A stretch of 64,000 bases of DNA from CAITSH01 sp025356665 (lineage in GTDB: Bacteria; Pseudomonadota; Gammaproteobacteria; Burkholderiales; SG8-39), in assembly GCA_025356665.1 (NCBI GenBank), contig JANXRV010000039.1, forward strand, positions 1 through 64,000. Direction: 5' to 3'. The translations under genes and the position numbers were made by a program. A model generated the notes under the pieces. The model was not told the DNA's origin. It worked only from the letters and a program-made list of their open reading frames with translations, and made no database searches. Below, piece after piece: positions 51,135 to 60,229 of this stretch. How positions within the stretch are numbered: position 1 is the stretch's first letter; each line of letters opens with the position of its first letter.

Positions 51135-52060
51135 GCCGCCGCCGATTTTTCTGCCGCGCTCTCGCGCTGCATGATTTCAACAAACACTTCCTCGAGATCG
51201 GGCTGGGCGACCTCCATTTCTTCGATCCGGCACCCGGCCGCACGCAGGGCGGCGAGCTGCGGCTCGACGTCATCAAAGCTTTTGAGCTTCAACACGTGTC
51301 CGCGGTCATCGGCATGATGCACCAGCGCGGCGAGTTCGGCTGGCAGCGGATTGCCCGAAATACGCACGCGCAAATGAACATGGTGCTGGAAGCGATTGAG
51401 CAGATTGCGCGTCGAATCCAGTGCAACGACACGTCCGGAACGCAGCATCGCGATACGCCCGCAAAGCGCCTCGGCTTCCTCGAGGTAATGGGTCGTCAGT
51501 ACAATGGTGTGGCCGTCGTTATTAAGGCGGCGAATGAACTGCCACAGGCCTTGCCGCAATTCGACGTCAACGCCTGCCGTCGGCTCATCGAGCACTATGA
51601 CCGGTGGTTTGTGCACCAGCGCCTGGGCCACCAACACGCGTCGCTTCATCCCGCCCGAAAGGGCGCGCATGTTGGCATCGGCCTTGTCGGTAAGATCCAG
51701 ATGGTGCATCACTTCGTCAATCCAGGCGTCGTTTTTGCGCAGACCAAAATAGCCCGACTGAATGGACAGTGTTTCCCGCACGGAAAAAAACGGGTCGAAC
51801 ACCAACTCCTGGGGCACGACGCCCAGCGCACGCCGCGCCGCGCGGTAATCCGCGGTGACATCATGCCCCATGACGCGTGCGCTGCCGGCGTCTGCGCGGG
51901 TCAATCCGGCCAGCACGCTGATGAGCGTGGTTTTCCCCGCGCCATTGGGTCCGAGCAGGCCGAAGAACTCGCCACGCTCGACGGTGAGGTCGATACCGGC
52001 CAGAGCCTGAAGCGAACCGTAGCGCTTGCCAATCTGGCGGACTTCTATAGCTGCGGTCAT
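51131..52060 (-). CDS. ABC-2 type exporter ATPase (YadG-like)
   Basis: This 309-residue ATPase has Walker A GPNGAGKTT, signature ALSGGMKRRV, Walker B VIVLDEPTAGVD and the switch histidine in VLTTHYLEEAE. The C-terminal extension after residue 230 (PELAALVHH onward) is typical of this exporter class. It overlaps the permease gene by 4 bases and is next to mlaB. The two genes form a complete half-transporter pair with an unknown substrate. Confidence 0.92.
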   Translation of the reverse strand: MTAAIEVRQIGKRYGSLQALAGIDLTVERGEFFGLLGPNGAGKTTLISVLAGLTRADAGSARVMGHDVTADYRAARRALGVVPQELVFDPFFSVRETLSIQSGYFGLRKNDAWIDEVMHHLDLTDKADANMRALSGGMKRRVLVAQALVHKPPVIVLDEPTAGVDVELRQGLWQFIRRLNNDGHTIVLTTHYLEEAEALCGRIAMLRSGRVVALDSTRNLLNRFQHHVHLRVRISGNPLPAELAALVHHADDRGHVLKLKSFDDVEPQLAALRAAGCRIEEMEVAQPDLEEVFVEIMQRESAAEKSAAA

Positions 52061-52103
52061 GCGAATGGAACCGCGACAGAATCGCGATTCGTATTGAATG
52101 GGT

Positions 52104-52379
52104 CTATTGGAGGAGTTCGGTAACGGCGTACAGCTTTGCCATGTTACGCATTGATTCGGGCAGATTGGAGAATTTCAACACCCGATCCGAAGCAGCCGAT
52201 TGGCGCATCCACTCCACCGCCAGGGCAAGTGCCGCCGAGTCGGTAGTGGTCACGCCGGAAAAATCAACGACTGTAATGCCGTCAGCCAGAAAAGCTTCGC
52301 TTTCCACGAGCATTCCGGCGGCCACAGCCAGCGTCACCGGCCCCTCAAGCAGCAAACGCTCGCCATCACGACGCATCAC
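52104..52379 (-). CDS. mlaB: MlaB-like STAS-domain protein
   Basis: This 91-residue STAS protein (LLLEGPVTLAVAAGMLVE, then VVDFSGVTTTDSAALALAVE) is the small cytoplasmic subunit of the Mla lipid transporter, where it helps assemble the ATPase. The segment DFSGVTTTDSAALALAV matches the MlaB pattern. It overlaps mlaC by 4 bases. The usual order in this lineage is mlaF-E-D-A-C-B, as seen here. Confidence 0.85.
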   Translation of the reverse strand: MMRRDGERLLLEGPVTLAVAAGMLVESEAFLADGITVVDFSGVTTTDSAALALAVEWMRQSAASDRVLKFSNLPESMRNMAKLYAVTELLQ

Positions 52380-52990
52380 GTTTTTGCTTCAAGCTGCTTG
52401 TTTTTGCTCGATAGCGTCTTGATCAGGCCGTCGATCCCTGCGTTGCGAATCTCGTTGGTGAAGGTTTCGCGATAGTTGGCGACTAGGCTCACACCACCGA
52501 CCTCAACGTCAAATACCTTCCAACCAGCGGGGGTCTTTTCCATGCTGTAGTCGAGGGTGATGGCCTGCGCGCCGCTCTGCTTGATCTCGGAGCGAACTTT
52601 CACCTCGGTATCGCCCGCTTGCGCGCGCAGCGGCTTGAAATCGATAACCTGGTTCTTGTAGGAAGCCAGCGCAGTCGAGTACGTGCGCACGAGCAGGGTC
52701 TTGAACTCGTCGATCAGCAGCTTTTGCTGCTCGGGGCTGGCGCGGCGCCAGTTCACGCCTACGGCATAGGCCGTCATGCGATTAAAGTTGAAGTGCGGCA
52801 GGACCTTGGTCTCGACCAGGTCGAAGATCTTCTTGGTGTTGCCCGACTGGATGTCCTTGTCCTTGCGGATGATTTCCACCACCTCGTTCGAGATGCCTTT
52901 GACGAGGGCATCGGGCGTGACTTCCTGCGCGAGGGCGGGCGTCGCAACGAGGGCCAGGGAAACGGAGAGCAAAAAAGAGGCTAATTTCAT
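52376..52990 (-). CDS. mlaC: MlaC-type periplasmic phospholipid carrier
   Basis: This 204-residue protein has a signal peptide (SFLLSVSLALVATPALA) and the MlaC fold segments VLPHFNFNRMTAYAVGVNW, LLVRTYSTALASYKNQ and LVANYRETFTNEI. MlaC ferries phospholipid between MlaA at the outer membrane and MlaFEDB at the inner membrane. It is 2 bases downstream of mlaA and is coupled to mlaB. Confidence 0.92.
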   Translation of the reverse strand: MKLASFLLSVSLALVATPALAQEVTPDALVKGISNEVVEIIRKDKDIQSGNTKKIFDLVETKVLPHFNFNRMTAYAVGVNWRRASPEQQKLLIDEFKTLLVRTYSTALASYKNQVIDFKPLRAQAGDTEVKVRSEIKQSGAQAITLDYSMEKTPAGWKVFDVEVGGVSLVANYRETFTNEIRNAGIDGLIKTLSSKNKQLEAKT

Positions 52991-52992
52991 TT

Positions 52993-53970
52993 TTATCGGG
53001 TCTGGAGAACTACATCGTCAGCAAATCGGACAACGGGCGAGACAGGCAAGGATTCGGGCTCGGCCTTGGGCGTCTGGAGGGCCACGCCATCGGCGAAAAC
53101 GGTATAGACGGCGACTGCGCCGGGAACCTCTGCGCGGGTTGGTGTATTGTCTGCCATGACTGCGGCGTCCGCTGCCCGCGCCGGCACCGCGGCAATCTCG
53201 GGCTGGGCACCGGGCATGTCCGCCGTCTTCGAATCCGCATCATCATCATCGCCCAGGCTCGCGCCTGACTCACGCGGAGCGTTGCCGTCATAGATGAGGC
53301 TGCGCCGCAACTGGAAAAAGGCGTCGCGCACGAAAGTGTATTTGTCCAGGGCCGCCTGCTCGAGCACATCGGTCGCACCCAACAGGTCGGCACGCGTATC
53401 GATGGTGCGCAAGGTGAACAGCGTGTTCCGTACCGGAATGTTTGAAACACGCAAAACAGGGTCGTAACGCCAGTCAACCAAAAGTCCGCCGCCGTCGCGT
53501 AAGGAACTCGGGCCAACGAAGGGCAGAACCAGGTAAGGACCGCTTCCTATGCCCCATTTGCCAAGGGTCTGCCCGAAATCCTCGTTGTGCTTTTGCAGAC
53601 CCATGTCGCTGGCGATATCCAGAACGCCGCCAAGACCCATGACCGTATTGACCGCAAAGCGCATCACATCCTGCAGCGCCTCGTCTATTTTTCCCTGGAG
53701 CGCATTGTTGACCGCTTCCCAGACGTCGTCCACGTTCGAAAAGAAGTTGGACACGCCGGCGCGGATCAGCGGTGGCAACACAGACTGATACCCCTGCGCG
53801 ACAGGCTTGATGATCGCGCCGTCAAGCGCATCGTTAAAGCTGAACATGGCGCGGTTGAACCCCTCAAGCGGGTCGCGAGGATTATTTGAGGTTGTGGCGC
53901 ATCCGGATACCGCCGCCAGCACAAAGGCGAAGAATACGGCTCCCAGCAGGCGCAGTGCGCTTTTATTCAC
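52993..53970 (-). CDS. mlaA: MlaA (VacJ) outer-membrane lipoprotein with long tail
   Basis: This 325-residue lipoprotein has the lipobox AAVSGC with Cys24, DPLEGFNRAMFSFNDALDG, and the domain LGKWGIGSGPYLVLPFVGPS of MlaA. The MlaA domain ends near residue 225. The remaining 100 residues are an acidic, Ala/Pro-rich tail with DDDDADSKTADMP. Most MlaA proteins end soon after the domain. The start is GTG. The lipoprotein removes phospholipid from the outer leaflet of the outer membrane. Confidence 0.92.
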   Translation of the reverse strand: MNKSALRLLGAVFFAFVLAAVSGCATTSNNPRDPLEGFNRAMFSFNDALDGAIIKPVAQGYQSVLPPLIRAGVSNFFSNVDDVWEAVNNALQGKIDEALQDVMRFAVNTVMGLGGVLDIASDMGLQKHNEDFGQTLGKWGIGSGPYLVLPFVGPSSLRDGGGLLVDWRYDPVLRVSNIPVRNTLFTLRTIDTRADLLGATDVLEQAALDKYTFVRDAFFQLRRSLIYDGNAPRESGASLGDDDDADSKTADMPGAQPEIAAVPARAADAAVMADNTPTRAEVPGAVAVYTVFADGVALQTPKAEPESLPVSPVVRFADDVVLQTR

Positions 53971-53972
53971 AA

Positions 53973-54458
53973 TTACTTTCCGCCTTCCTTACTGTCCTTA
54001 CTGTCAGCAGCTTTACTGTACAGAAATTGACTAATTAGGTTCTCAAGCACAACCGCTGACTGTGTCAACTTCAGCGTATCCCCGTCCTTCAGGTTCACCG
54101 TATCGCCCCCTGCGGACAAGCCGATGTACTGCTCCCCGAGAAGCCCGGATGTCAGAATCTTGGCCGACGTGTCCCGGGGAAACTGGAACCGTTTGTCGAC
54201 GCTGAACGACACCACCGCCTCAAAGGTCTCGTTTTCAAAACGCACATCGTTGACCCTGCCGATAACCACGCCCGCGACTTTCACCGCTGCGCGAATTTTC
54301 AGCCCGCCTATATTATCGAATTTAGCCTTGATCTGATAGGACTCAGCCGCCGAAAAGGAGGCTAAATTGGCCACTCTTAGGGAAAGAAAGAGCAAGGCGC
54401 CGAGGCCGATCACCACAAAAACGCCCACCCACATGTCAATTGTCCTGCGATTCATCAT
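53973..54458 (-). CDS. mlaD: MlaD-type MCE-domain protein
   Basis: This 161-residue protein has one N-terminal membrane helix (MWVGVFVVIGLGALLFLSL) and one MCE domain (YQIKAKFDNIGGLKIRAAVK, then VVIGRVNDVRF and LGEQYIGLSAGGD). MlaD rings link MlaC to the MlaE permease. It lies 4 bases after mlaE and 2 bases before mlaA. Confidence 0.93.
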   Translation of the reverse strand: MMNRRTIDMWVGVFVVIGLGALLFLSLRVANLASFSAAESYQIKAKFDNIGGLKIRAAVKVAGVVIGRVNDVRFENETFEAVVSFSVDKRFQFPRDTSAKILTSGLLGEQYIGLSAGGDTVNLKDGDTLKLTQSAVVLENLISQFLYSKAADSKDSKEGGK

Positions 54459-54462
54459 TTTT

Positions 54463-55254
54463 TCAGGCTCCTCGAAACATCAGCGCAGTCAGTATGAAAT
54501 CCAGCGCCAGAATGGCCAGGGACGAGGTCACGACAGTGCGTGTAGTCGCCCCGGAAACACCCTCCGCGGTAGGTGGCGCATCATATCCTTCAAACACGGC
54601 AATCCAGGTCACCGCAATACCGAAAACAAAACTCTTGATGACGCCGTTCATGATGTCGTCGCGGATGTCCACCGCGGCCTGCATCTGCGACCAGAACGAT
54701 CCCTCGTCGACCCCGATCATTTTCACCCCGACCAAGTAGCCGCCGAACACGCCCATGGCGGAGAAAAGCGCGGCAAGCAGAGGCATGGAGATCACCCCCG
54801 CCCAGAATCGCGGTGCGATGACCCGCGCAATAGGGTCCACGGCCATCATTTCCATGGCCGCCAGTTGCTCGGTGGTTTTCATCAGTCCGATTTCGGCGGT
54901 GATGGCGCTGCCGGCGCGACTGGCAAAAAGCAAACCAGCCACCACCGGTCCGAGCTCGCGCACCAAGGAGAGCGAAACCAGCACACCCAGGGCCTCCGAA
55001 GAGCCGTACCGGACCAGCGTGTCGTAGCCCTGCAATCCGAGCACCATCCCAACAAACAACCCTGAAACCAGAATGATGATCAAAGACAGCACCCCCGCGA
55101 AGTAAATTTCGCGGATGGTCAGGTGAAAGCGCCGGAAACTGGTGCCCGAATGCCTTAGGATCAGCCAGAAAAAGCGGCTGGCAAACCCCAGCCGCCATAC
55201 CGCCCCGGTGATGCGCGACCCCAAATGGGCCAGAAAATCGGCTAATTTCGTCAT
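54463..55254 (-). CDS. mlaE: MlaE-type permease
   Basis: This 263-residue membrane protein starts with an amphipathic segment and carries five hydrophobic segments, including GVLSLIIILVSGLFVGMVL and FGIAVTWIAVFEGY. The conserved RxGSAITAEIG-like motif RAGSAITAEIGLMKTTEQLA is present. It is the lipid-channel subunit of the Mla importer. It overlaps mlaF by 4 bases. Confidence 0.94.
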   Translation of the reverse strand: MTKLADFLAHLGSRITGAVWRLGFASRFFWLILRHSGTSFRRFHLTIREIYFAGVLSLIIILVSGLFVGMVLGLQGYDTLVRYGSSEALGVLVSLSLVRELGPVVAGLLFASRAGSAITAEIGLMKTTEQLAAMEMMAVDPIARVIAPRFWAGVISMPLLAALFSAMGVFGGYLVGVKMIGVDEGSFWSQMQAAVDIRDDIMNGVIKSFVFGIAVTWIAVFEGYDAPPTAEGVSGATTRTVVTSSLAILALDFILTALMFRGA

Positions 55255-56069
55255 GCGGTCGCCTGCAACAGGTCGGCACCATAGGCGCCTCCCGGATAGT
55301 GAAACGGAACCGGACCATCAGGTTCGGCGTTGATGAACTGTTTCACAAACGGCTCAGCCGAGGCCCTGACGGCCTCGGGAGTGCCCTCGGCCACGACCTT
55401 CCCCTCCGACATGAAATAGACATAGTCAACCAAAGCCAGCGCGTCAAGTACGTTGTGGGTGACGATGATGGACGTGGTGCCAAGCGCGGAATTGAGGGTG
55501 CGAATGAGCTCGGAAGCCACCCCAAGGGAAATAGGGTCGAGCCCGGTAAAGGGCTCATCATAGAGCATCAGCAGAGGATCAAGGGCAATGGAGCGAGCCA
55601 GCGCAACGCGGCGCGCCATTCCCCCGGACAGCTCGGAGGGCATCAATCGCGCCGCACCGCGCAAGCCAACGGCCTGGAGCTTCATCAGCACGAGATGATG
55701 GATCAGGCTTTCCGGCAACCCGGTGTGCTCACGCATCTGGAAGGCGACATTGTCATACGCAGTCATATCGGTAAAAAGTGCGCCAAACTGAAACAGCATG
55801 CCCATTTTGCGGCGCAGTAGGAATAACTGCTCATGGTCAAGCTTATGTACCGCTTCACCATCGATACGCACCTCACCCGCGGTGGGTCGCAGCCAACCGG
55901 CCATCAGTCGCAGCAGGGTGGTTTTCCCGCAGCCGCTGACCCCCATGATGGCAACCATTTTCCCGCGCGGAATCTGCATGCTGATGCCTTGCAGCACCTT
56001 GCGAGAAAGGTCATAGCCGAAGTCCAGATTGTCGACTTCAACCAGATTTGCGGAGTTTGCGGAAGACAC
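55251..56069 (-). CDS. mlaF: MlaF-type ATPase
   Basis: This 272-residue ATPase has Walker A GVSGCGKTT, signature LSGGMARRV, Walker B LLMLYDEPFTGLD and a switch histidine in IVTHNVLDA. MlaF powers retrograde phospholipid transport with MlaEDB. It begins with GTG (VSSANSANLVE). No strong Shine-Dalgarno sequence is seen. It is the first gene of the long minus-strand block. Confidence 0.94.
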   Translation of the reverse strand: MSSANSANLVEVDNLDFGYDLSRKVLQGISMQIPRGKMVAIMGVSGCGKTTLLRLMAGWLRPTAGEVRIDGEAVHKLDHEQLFLLRRKMGMLFQFGALFTDMTAYDNVAFQMREHTGLPESLIHHLVLMKLQAVGLRGAARLMPSELSGGMARRVALARSIALDPLLMLYDEPFTGLDPISLGVASELIRTLNSALGTTSIIVTHNVLDALALVDYVYFMSEGKVVAEGTPEAVRASAEPFVKQFINAEPDGPVPFHYPGGAYGADLLQATA

Positions 56070-56237
56070 TGGGAATGGGGGCGTTCTGACACGTCATTGG
56101 CGACCGAAGCGGGCATTTTAAACCACATCTTCGCAGCGCACCATGCAGGCGGTCATTTAAGGCGACTCGATGCGCCACTGAATCACAACTCTCTTTGCGC
56201 TATGATGACTCGGCCCATCTACGCAGAACAACAACGT
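56070..56237. promoter_or_regulatory. Divergent mlaF / ABC-ATPase promoter region
   Basis: In the 168-base divergent spacer, TATGAT at 56201-56206 with preceding GCGC is a candidate -10 for the plus-strand genes. TTTAAAAT near 56126-56133 on the minus strand is a candidate -10 for mlaF. No clear -35 matches and no operator repeat is visible. These are weak guesses. Confidence 0.3.
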
Positions 56238-56978
56238 ATGACAGAACCGGTTATTCGATTTACCAAAGTCGACAAAAGTTTTGGGCAATCCAAGGTTCTG
56301 CGGGGCGTCGAATTCGAAATCGCCGAGGGCGCGTTTTTCGGGCTTGCGGGTGTCAACGGCGCGGGGAAGACCACGCTTATCAAGTGCCTGCTGGATTTTT
56401 GCGCGCTCGACGGCGGTCAGATCAGCCTGTTTGGGACAAGCCATCGCGATCCGGCATCCCGGGAACGATTGGCCTTCCTTCCAGAACGCTTCACCCCACC
56501 GTATTACCTCACCGGAGGCGACTTTCTACGTTACATGCTTTCACTGCACCGGCAGCCTTGGAACGAATTGCGGCTTGCGGAGATACTCGATCAACTGGGT
56601 CTTGACATGGCGGCTCTTGCAAAACCGGTGCGCTCCTACTCCAAGGGCATGACACAAAAACTCGGACTTGCCGTCTGCTTCCTATCCGAGCGCGACCTGT
56701 ACATACTGGACGAACCGCTTTCAGGATTGGATCCAAGTGCGCGGATTCGCGTAAAAAACCTTCTGGAAGGGCTCAAAAAAGCCGGGCGCACGCTATTTTT
56801 TACCTCCCATGCCCTTCACGATATCGGGGACATCTGCGACCATATGGTCATACTGCACGAGGGGCAACCGCGGTTTCGCGGCCCGCCCCAGCAACTGCTT
56901 GATACTTACGGTGAGATATCTATGGAGCGGGCCTTCCTGCGTTGCTTGGACGCATCACCCCCGGTGAAAGATGACTGA
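56238..56978 (+). CDS. ABC ATPase without adjacent permease
   Basis: This 246-residue ATPase is of the ABC-2 exporter class: Walker A GVNGAGKTT, signature YSKGMTQKLG, Walker B LYILDEPLSGLD, switch His in FFTSHALHD. No membrane subunit gene is near it. The next gene, a sigma-54-type response regulator, overlaps it by 8 bases, so they are cotranslated. The ATPase may work with a permease encoded elsewhere, or modulate pilus or polysaccharide genes. Its ATG at 56238 follows the spacer with the candidate promoter. Confidence 0.85.
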   Translation: MTEPVIRFTKVDKSFGQSKVLRGVEFEIAEGAFFGLAGVNGAGKTTLIKCLLDFCALDGGQISLFGTSHRDPASRERLAFLPERFTPPYYLTGGDFLRYMLSLHRQPWNELRLAEILDQLGLDMAALAKPVRSYSKGMTQKLGLAVCFLSERDLYILDEPLSGLDPSARIRVKNLLEGLKKAGRTLFFTSHALHDIGDICDHMVILHEGQPRFRGPPQQLLDTYGEISMERAFLRCLDASPPVKDD

Positions 56979-58419
56979 TCCCATGTCCGAAAGTCCAAAG
57001 CCCTCCCTGCTAATCGTCGATGACGATCCGCTCATTACTGACACGCTTTCGTTCGCACTCGGACGGGATTTCGAGGTGATTACGAGCGACTCACGTGCGC
57101 ACGCTGTGAGCCTGCTGCGTCAACTCGATGAAGCGCCGCAACTGGCGCTCATCGACCTGGGGCTGCCACCATCGCCGCATCGGCCTGATGAGGGATTTCA
57201 ACTGATCGCCGACCTGCTTGCCCATTCACCGGCGATGAAGATCCTTGTGCTATCGGGGCAGAACGACGCCGCCAATGCGCGTCACGCGCGCACGCTTGGC
57301 GCTGCGGAGTTCGTCGCAAAACCGTGCAACCCGGAAAGCCTCAAAAAAATCCTGTTGCACGCCCTGGCTTTCCGCTCAGCCGAAATTCAAAGCACAGCCG
57401 CCGCTGACCCTGACCTGCTCATCGGGAAAAGCCCCGCGCTGCAAAAGCTCAAAAATCAAATCAGCCAATATGCCGATTCCCCCTTTCCGGCGCTGATTGA
57501 GGGTGAATCGGGCAGCGGCAAGGAAGTGGTGGCGACACTTTTACATGGTATTTCCATTCGCAAGTCCAAGCCTTGCCTGGCTTTAAACTGCGCCGCAATC
57601 GCGCCCACCCTGGTCGAACCAACCCTGTTTGGTTACGTCAAGGGCGCGTTTACCGGGGCGGCCGCGAATAAATCGGGCTATTTTGAGGATGCTGCAGACG
57701 GCACTTTGTTTCTCGATGAAATCGGCGAACTGCCGCTGGAACTCCAGGCGAAGCTGTTGCGCGTGCTGGAGAACGGCGAATACCAGCGCGTCGGAGAAAC
57801 GCAGCAGCGTTTCAGCCGCGCACGCGTCATTACCGCCACCAACCGCGACCTTCGCCAAGAGGTTAAAAACGGCCGCTTCCGGGCGGATCTGTATCACCGC
57901 CTTTCGGTATTCACCATCAGTGTTCCGCCGCTGCGCGAAATGGAGGATGACCGCATATCGCTGCTCAACCATTTCAGTCATTTCTACGCTCAACAGGCGC
58001 GACTCGCCCCATTCAGCTGCGACGAAAGCGCGCTGGCGCTTTGGCGCAGCTATCACTTTCCGGGCAATGTCCGCGAACTGAGAAATATCGTCATCCGCCT
58101 TACCACCAAATACGCCGGGCAGCGTCTTTCCGCCACTGAACTTGAACCCGAGTTCGACACCCGCGAGATGCTCAATAACGAGGTCAAGCCGACCTCCGCC
58201 AATGCGGAAACCATGATCGAACAGGCGCAGCGTCACTTGCAGCGCGAGCGCGGGTTCAACCTTGATCAGATGCTCAAGGAATGGGAGCAGGGTTATATTG
58301 AAGCGGCGATGAAGCTCACACGCGGCAACGTCAGCCAGGCTGCCAAGATGCTCGGCGTCAATCGCACCACCTTGTACAGCCGTATGGAAGCGCTACAAAA
58401 GGAACCGGCGGACAAGTGA
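56971..58419 (+). CDS. Sigma-54-dependent response regulator (PrsR-like)
   Basis: This 482-residue protein has three parts. A receiver domain (residues 10-130) contains VDDDP and the phospho-acceptor Asp62, with Lys117. An AAA+ domain has GESGSGKE (about 178-185), GAFTGA (225-230) and GTLFLDE. The C-terminal helix-turn-helix (QAAKMLGVNRTTLYSRMEAL) binds DNA. It activates RNA polymerase with sigma-54 on promoters of the -24/-12 type. The receiver resembles regulators of the PEP-CTERM/EPS group. No partner kinase is in the window. Upstream of the mshM gene, it may control pilus genes. Confidence 0.9.
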   Translation: MTDPMSESPKPSLLIVDDDPLITDTLSFALGRDFEVITSDSRAHAVSLLRQLDEAPQLALIDLGLPPSPHRPDEGFQLIADLLAHSPAMKILVLSGQNDAANARHARTLGAAEFVAKPCNPESLKKILLHALAFRSAEIQSTAAADPDLLIGKSPALQKLKNQISQYADSPFPALIEGESGSGKEVVATLLHGISIRKSKPCLALNCAAIAPTLVEPTLFGYVKGAFTGAAANKSGYFEDAADGTLFLDEIGELPLELQAKLLRVLENGEYQRVGETQQRFSRARVITATNRDLRQEVKNGRFRADLYHRLSVFTISVPPLREMEDDRISLLNHFSHFYAQQARLAPFSCDESALALWRSYHFPGNVRELRNIVIRLTTKYAGQRLSATELEPEFDTREMLNNEVKPTSANAETMIEQAQRHLQRERGFNLDQMLKEWEQGYIEAAMKLTRGNVSQAAKMLGVNRTTLYSRMEALQKEPADK

Positions 58420-58588
58420 GTCATACACAGCGCACCTTAACACCATGTTTGGCCGGGTACCGGCCGGATGGAGAGCCCATGCAATCGTTTGCCAGAATCA
58501 CGTGCGCCGCTCTTTTTGCCGGCACGCCAATCCCAACAACAGCCTTACACTCAACGCGGCAACGTCGCCAAGCCGGGCAACCCTGACC

Positions 58589-60100
58589 ATGTATTTAAGT
58601 CATTTCGGGCTCAATGAGCCCCCTTTCAGGATCACCCCGCACACCGACTTTTTTTTCGAGGGCGCCAATCGCGGCGCCACGCTAGAAGCCCTGTTATACG
58701 CAATTCTCCACGACGAAGGCATCGTCAAGGTCTCGGGCGAGGTCGGTAGCGGCAAAACCATGCTTTGCCGGATGTTAATGGAGCGCCTTCCGGACAAGGT
58801 GGAAATGATCTACCTGTCCAACCCGTCCCTCAACCGGGACGAGATTCTCTACGCCATCGCCGAGGAATTGGAAATCGCCCCCGGAGAGGCGCGGGCCACG
58901 CTGCTGCTACGCACGCTGCAGGATCATTTGATCAAACTATTCGGCAACGGCCGCCGGGTTGTGGTGTTGATCGACGAAGCCCATGCCATGCCGGCGGAAA
59001 CGCTGGAAGAAATCCGCCTGCTTTCAAATCTCGAAACCAACCGGCATAAATTGCTGCAAATCGTCCTTTTTGGACAACCCGAACTGGACGAGCAGTTGAA
59101 TACGCCCGGGATGCGGCAATTAAAAGAACGCATCACCCACAGTTTTCGGCTCGAACCGCTGGTACGGAACGACATCGAAAGTTACATCGACTTTCGCATG
59201 CGTGCCGCAGGATATCGCGGCCCCAACGTGTTCGCGCCGGCCGCCATGCGGATGATCGCCAAGGCATCGGAAGGCCTGTCGCGCCGCATCAATATCCTTT
59301 GTGACAAATCGCTGCTCGCAGCGTTCGCAAACAACGTCCATCATGTCGCCGCAAAGCAGGCTAAGGCCGCGATCCGGGACTCGGAATTCTACAAACCCGC
59401 CAGTCGCATTCATCACCGCTGGTGGATCGCCGCCGCGGGCGTGCTCGCGGGACTGGTGCTGGGTTATGGCACTCAATTCATCTTTCAGAACGAGCGTGCT
59501 CAGATCCCTGCACAGGTAAAGGCACCTGCCCCCTTGGCCGGTAGCACAGCCCAGACCATCCCCCCCCCAGCGACCAGCAACACGAAGCCGCAACCCACCA
59601 CTCAAACTACACCGCTTGCGCCGCTGCCGAAGAACGACGCGGGGCTTGGGCCTGGCGGACTTCCGTCAGCAGTCACTCCGTCGACCGCAACGACCATAAA
59701 GCCTGCCAACCGCCCGCTTGCAGCCGGCGCAGCAGCCGCACAAACACCAACCCCGCCAGCCTCAGGACAACTCACCCAAGCTCGTTTCGCGGCGACGCAA
59801 CAATGGCTGCCGTCAACGTCAGGGGAGCAGTATGCGATTCAGTTGCTTACCGTGACATACAAGGATGTGCATCGTATCGAAGACATGCTGGTACGCGTGC
59901 CTGGGCGCAAACTAAAGCTCGAAGATTTTTATGTTTACAGTGTAAAAATCAACGATTTGCAACATTATCGGGTGGCCTACGGCCTATATCCCTCTGCGGA
60001 GGAGGCGAACAGGGCGATACGGGATCTGCCGCAGGTCTATAAAGCCTTTGGCCCGTTTCATCGAAGCGTTGAGCGTATGCGGAGCCAGAATAGGCAATAA
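58589..60100 (+). CDS. mshM: MshM/ExeA-like AAA ATPase with C-terminal SPOR-like domain
   Basis: This 503-residue protein begins MYLSHFGLNEPPFRITPHTD, the typical ExeA/MshM start, with Walker A GEVGSGKT and Walker B VVVLIDEAH. A membrane segment WWIAAAGVLAGLVLGYGTQF lies near residue 290. Then comes a Pro/Thr-rich linker, and a final 90 residues with YAIQLLTVTYKDVHRIEDML that resemble a SPOR domain. MshM proteins help assemble MSHA-type pili. An upstream in-frame extension to 58445 lacks similarity and a Shine-Dalgarno sequence, so 58589 was chosen. Confidence 0.85.
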   Translation: MYLSHFGLNEPPFRITPHTDFFFEGANRGATLEALLYAILHDEGIVKVSGEVGSGKTMLCRMLMERLPDKVEMIYLSNPSLNRDEILYAIAEELEIAPGEARATLLLRTLQDHLIKLFGNGRRVVVLIDEAHAMPAETLEEIRLLSNLETNRHKLLQIVLFGQPELDEQLNTPGMRQLKERITHSFRLEPLVRNDIESYIDFRMRAAGYRGPNVFAPAAMRMIAKASEGLSRRINILCDKSLLAAFANNVHHVAAKQAKAAIRDSEFYKPASRIHHRWWIAAAGVLAGLVLGYGTQFIFQNERAQIPAQVKAPAPLAGSTAQTIPPPATSNTKPQPTTQTTPLAPLPKNDAGLGPGGLPSAVTPSTATTIKPANRPLAAGAAAAQTPTPPASGQLTQARFAATQQWLPSTSGEQYAIQLLTVTYKDVHRIEDMLVRVPGRKLKLEDFYVYSVKINDLQHYRVAYGLYPSAEEANRAIRDLPQVYKAFGPFHRSVERMRSQNRQ

Positions 60101-60229
60101 AAGGGGTGCGTCAAATGGGCGCGCAGAGCCTCATTGAGGCGTCAGGCGCAAATGATACGCAGTTAAAAACAACGAAAAAAATCAGCTAATTAGGGACTCA
60201 TGCTACACTAAGCCTCAATTCTCATTGGT

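Noticed and set aside
60128..60140. GCCTC-ATT-GAGGC hairpin after mshM as a terminator
   Set aside because: Only five base pairs and no T-run.
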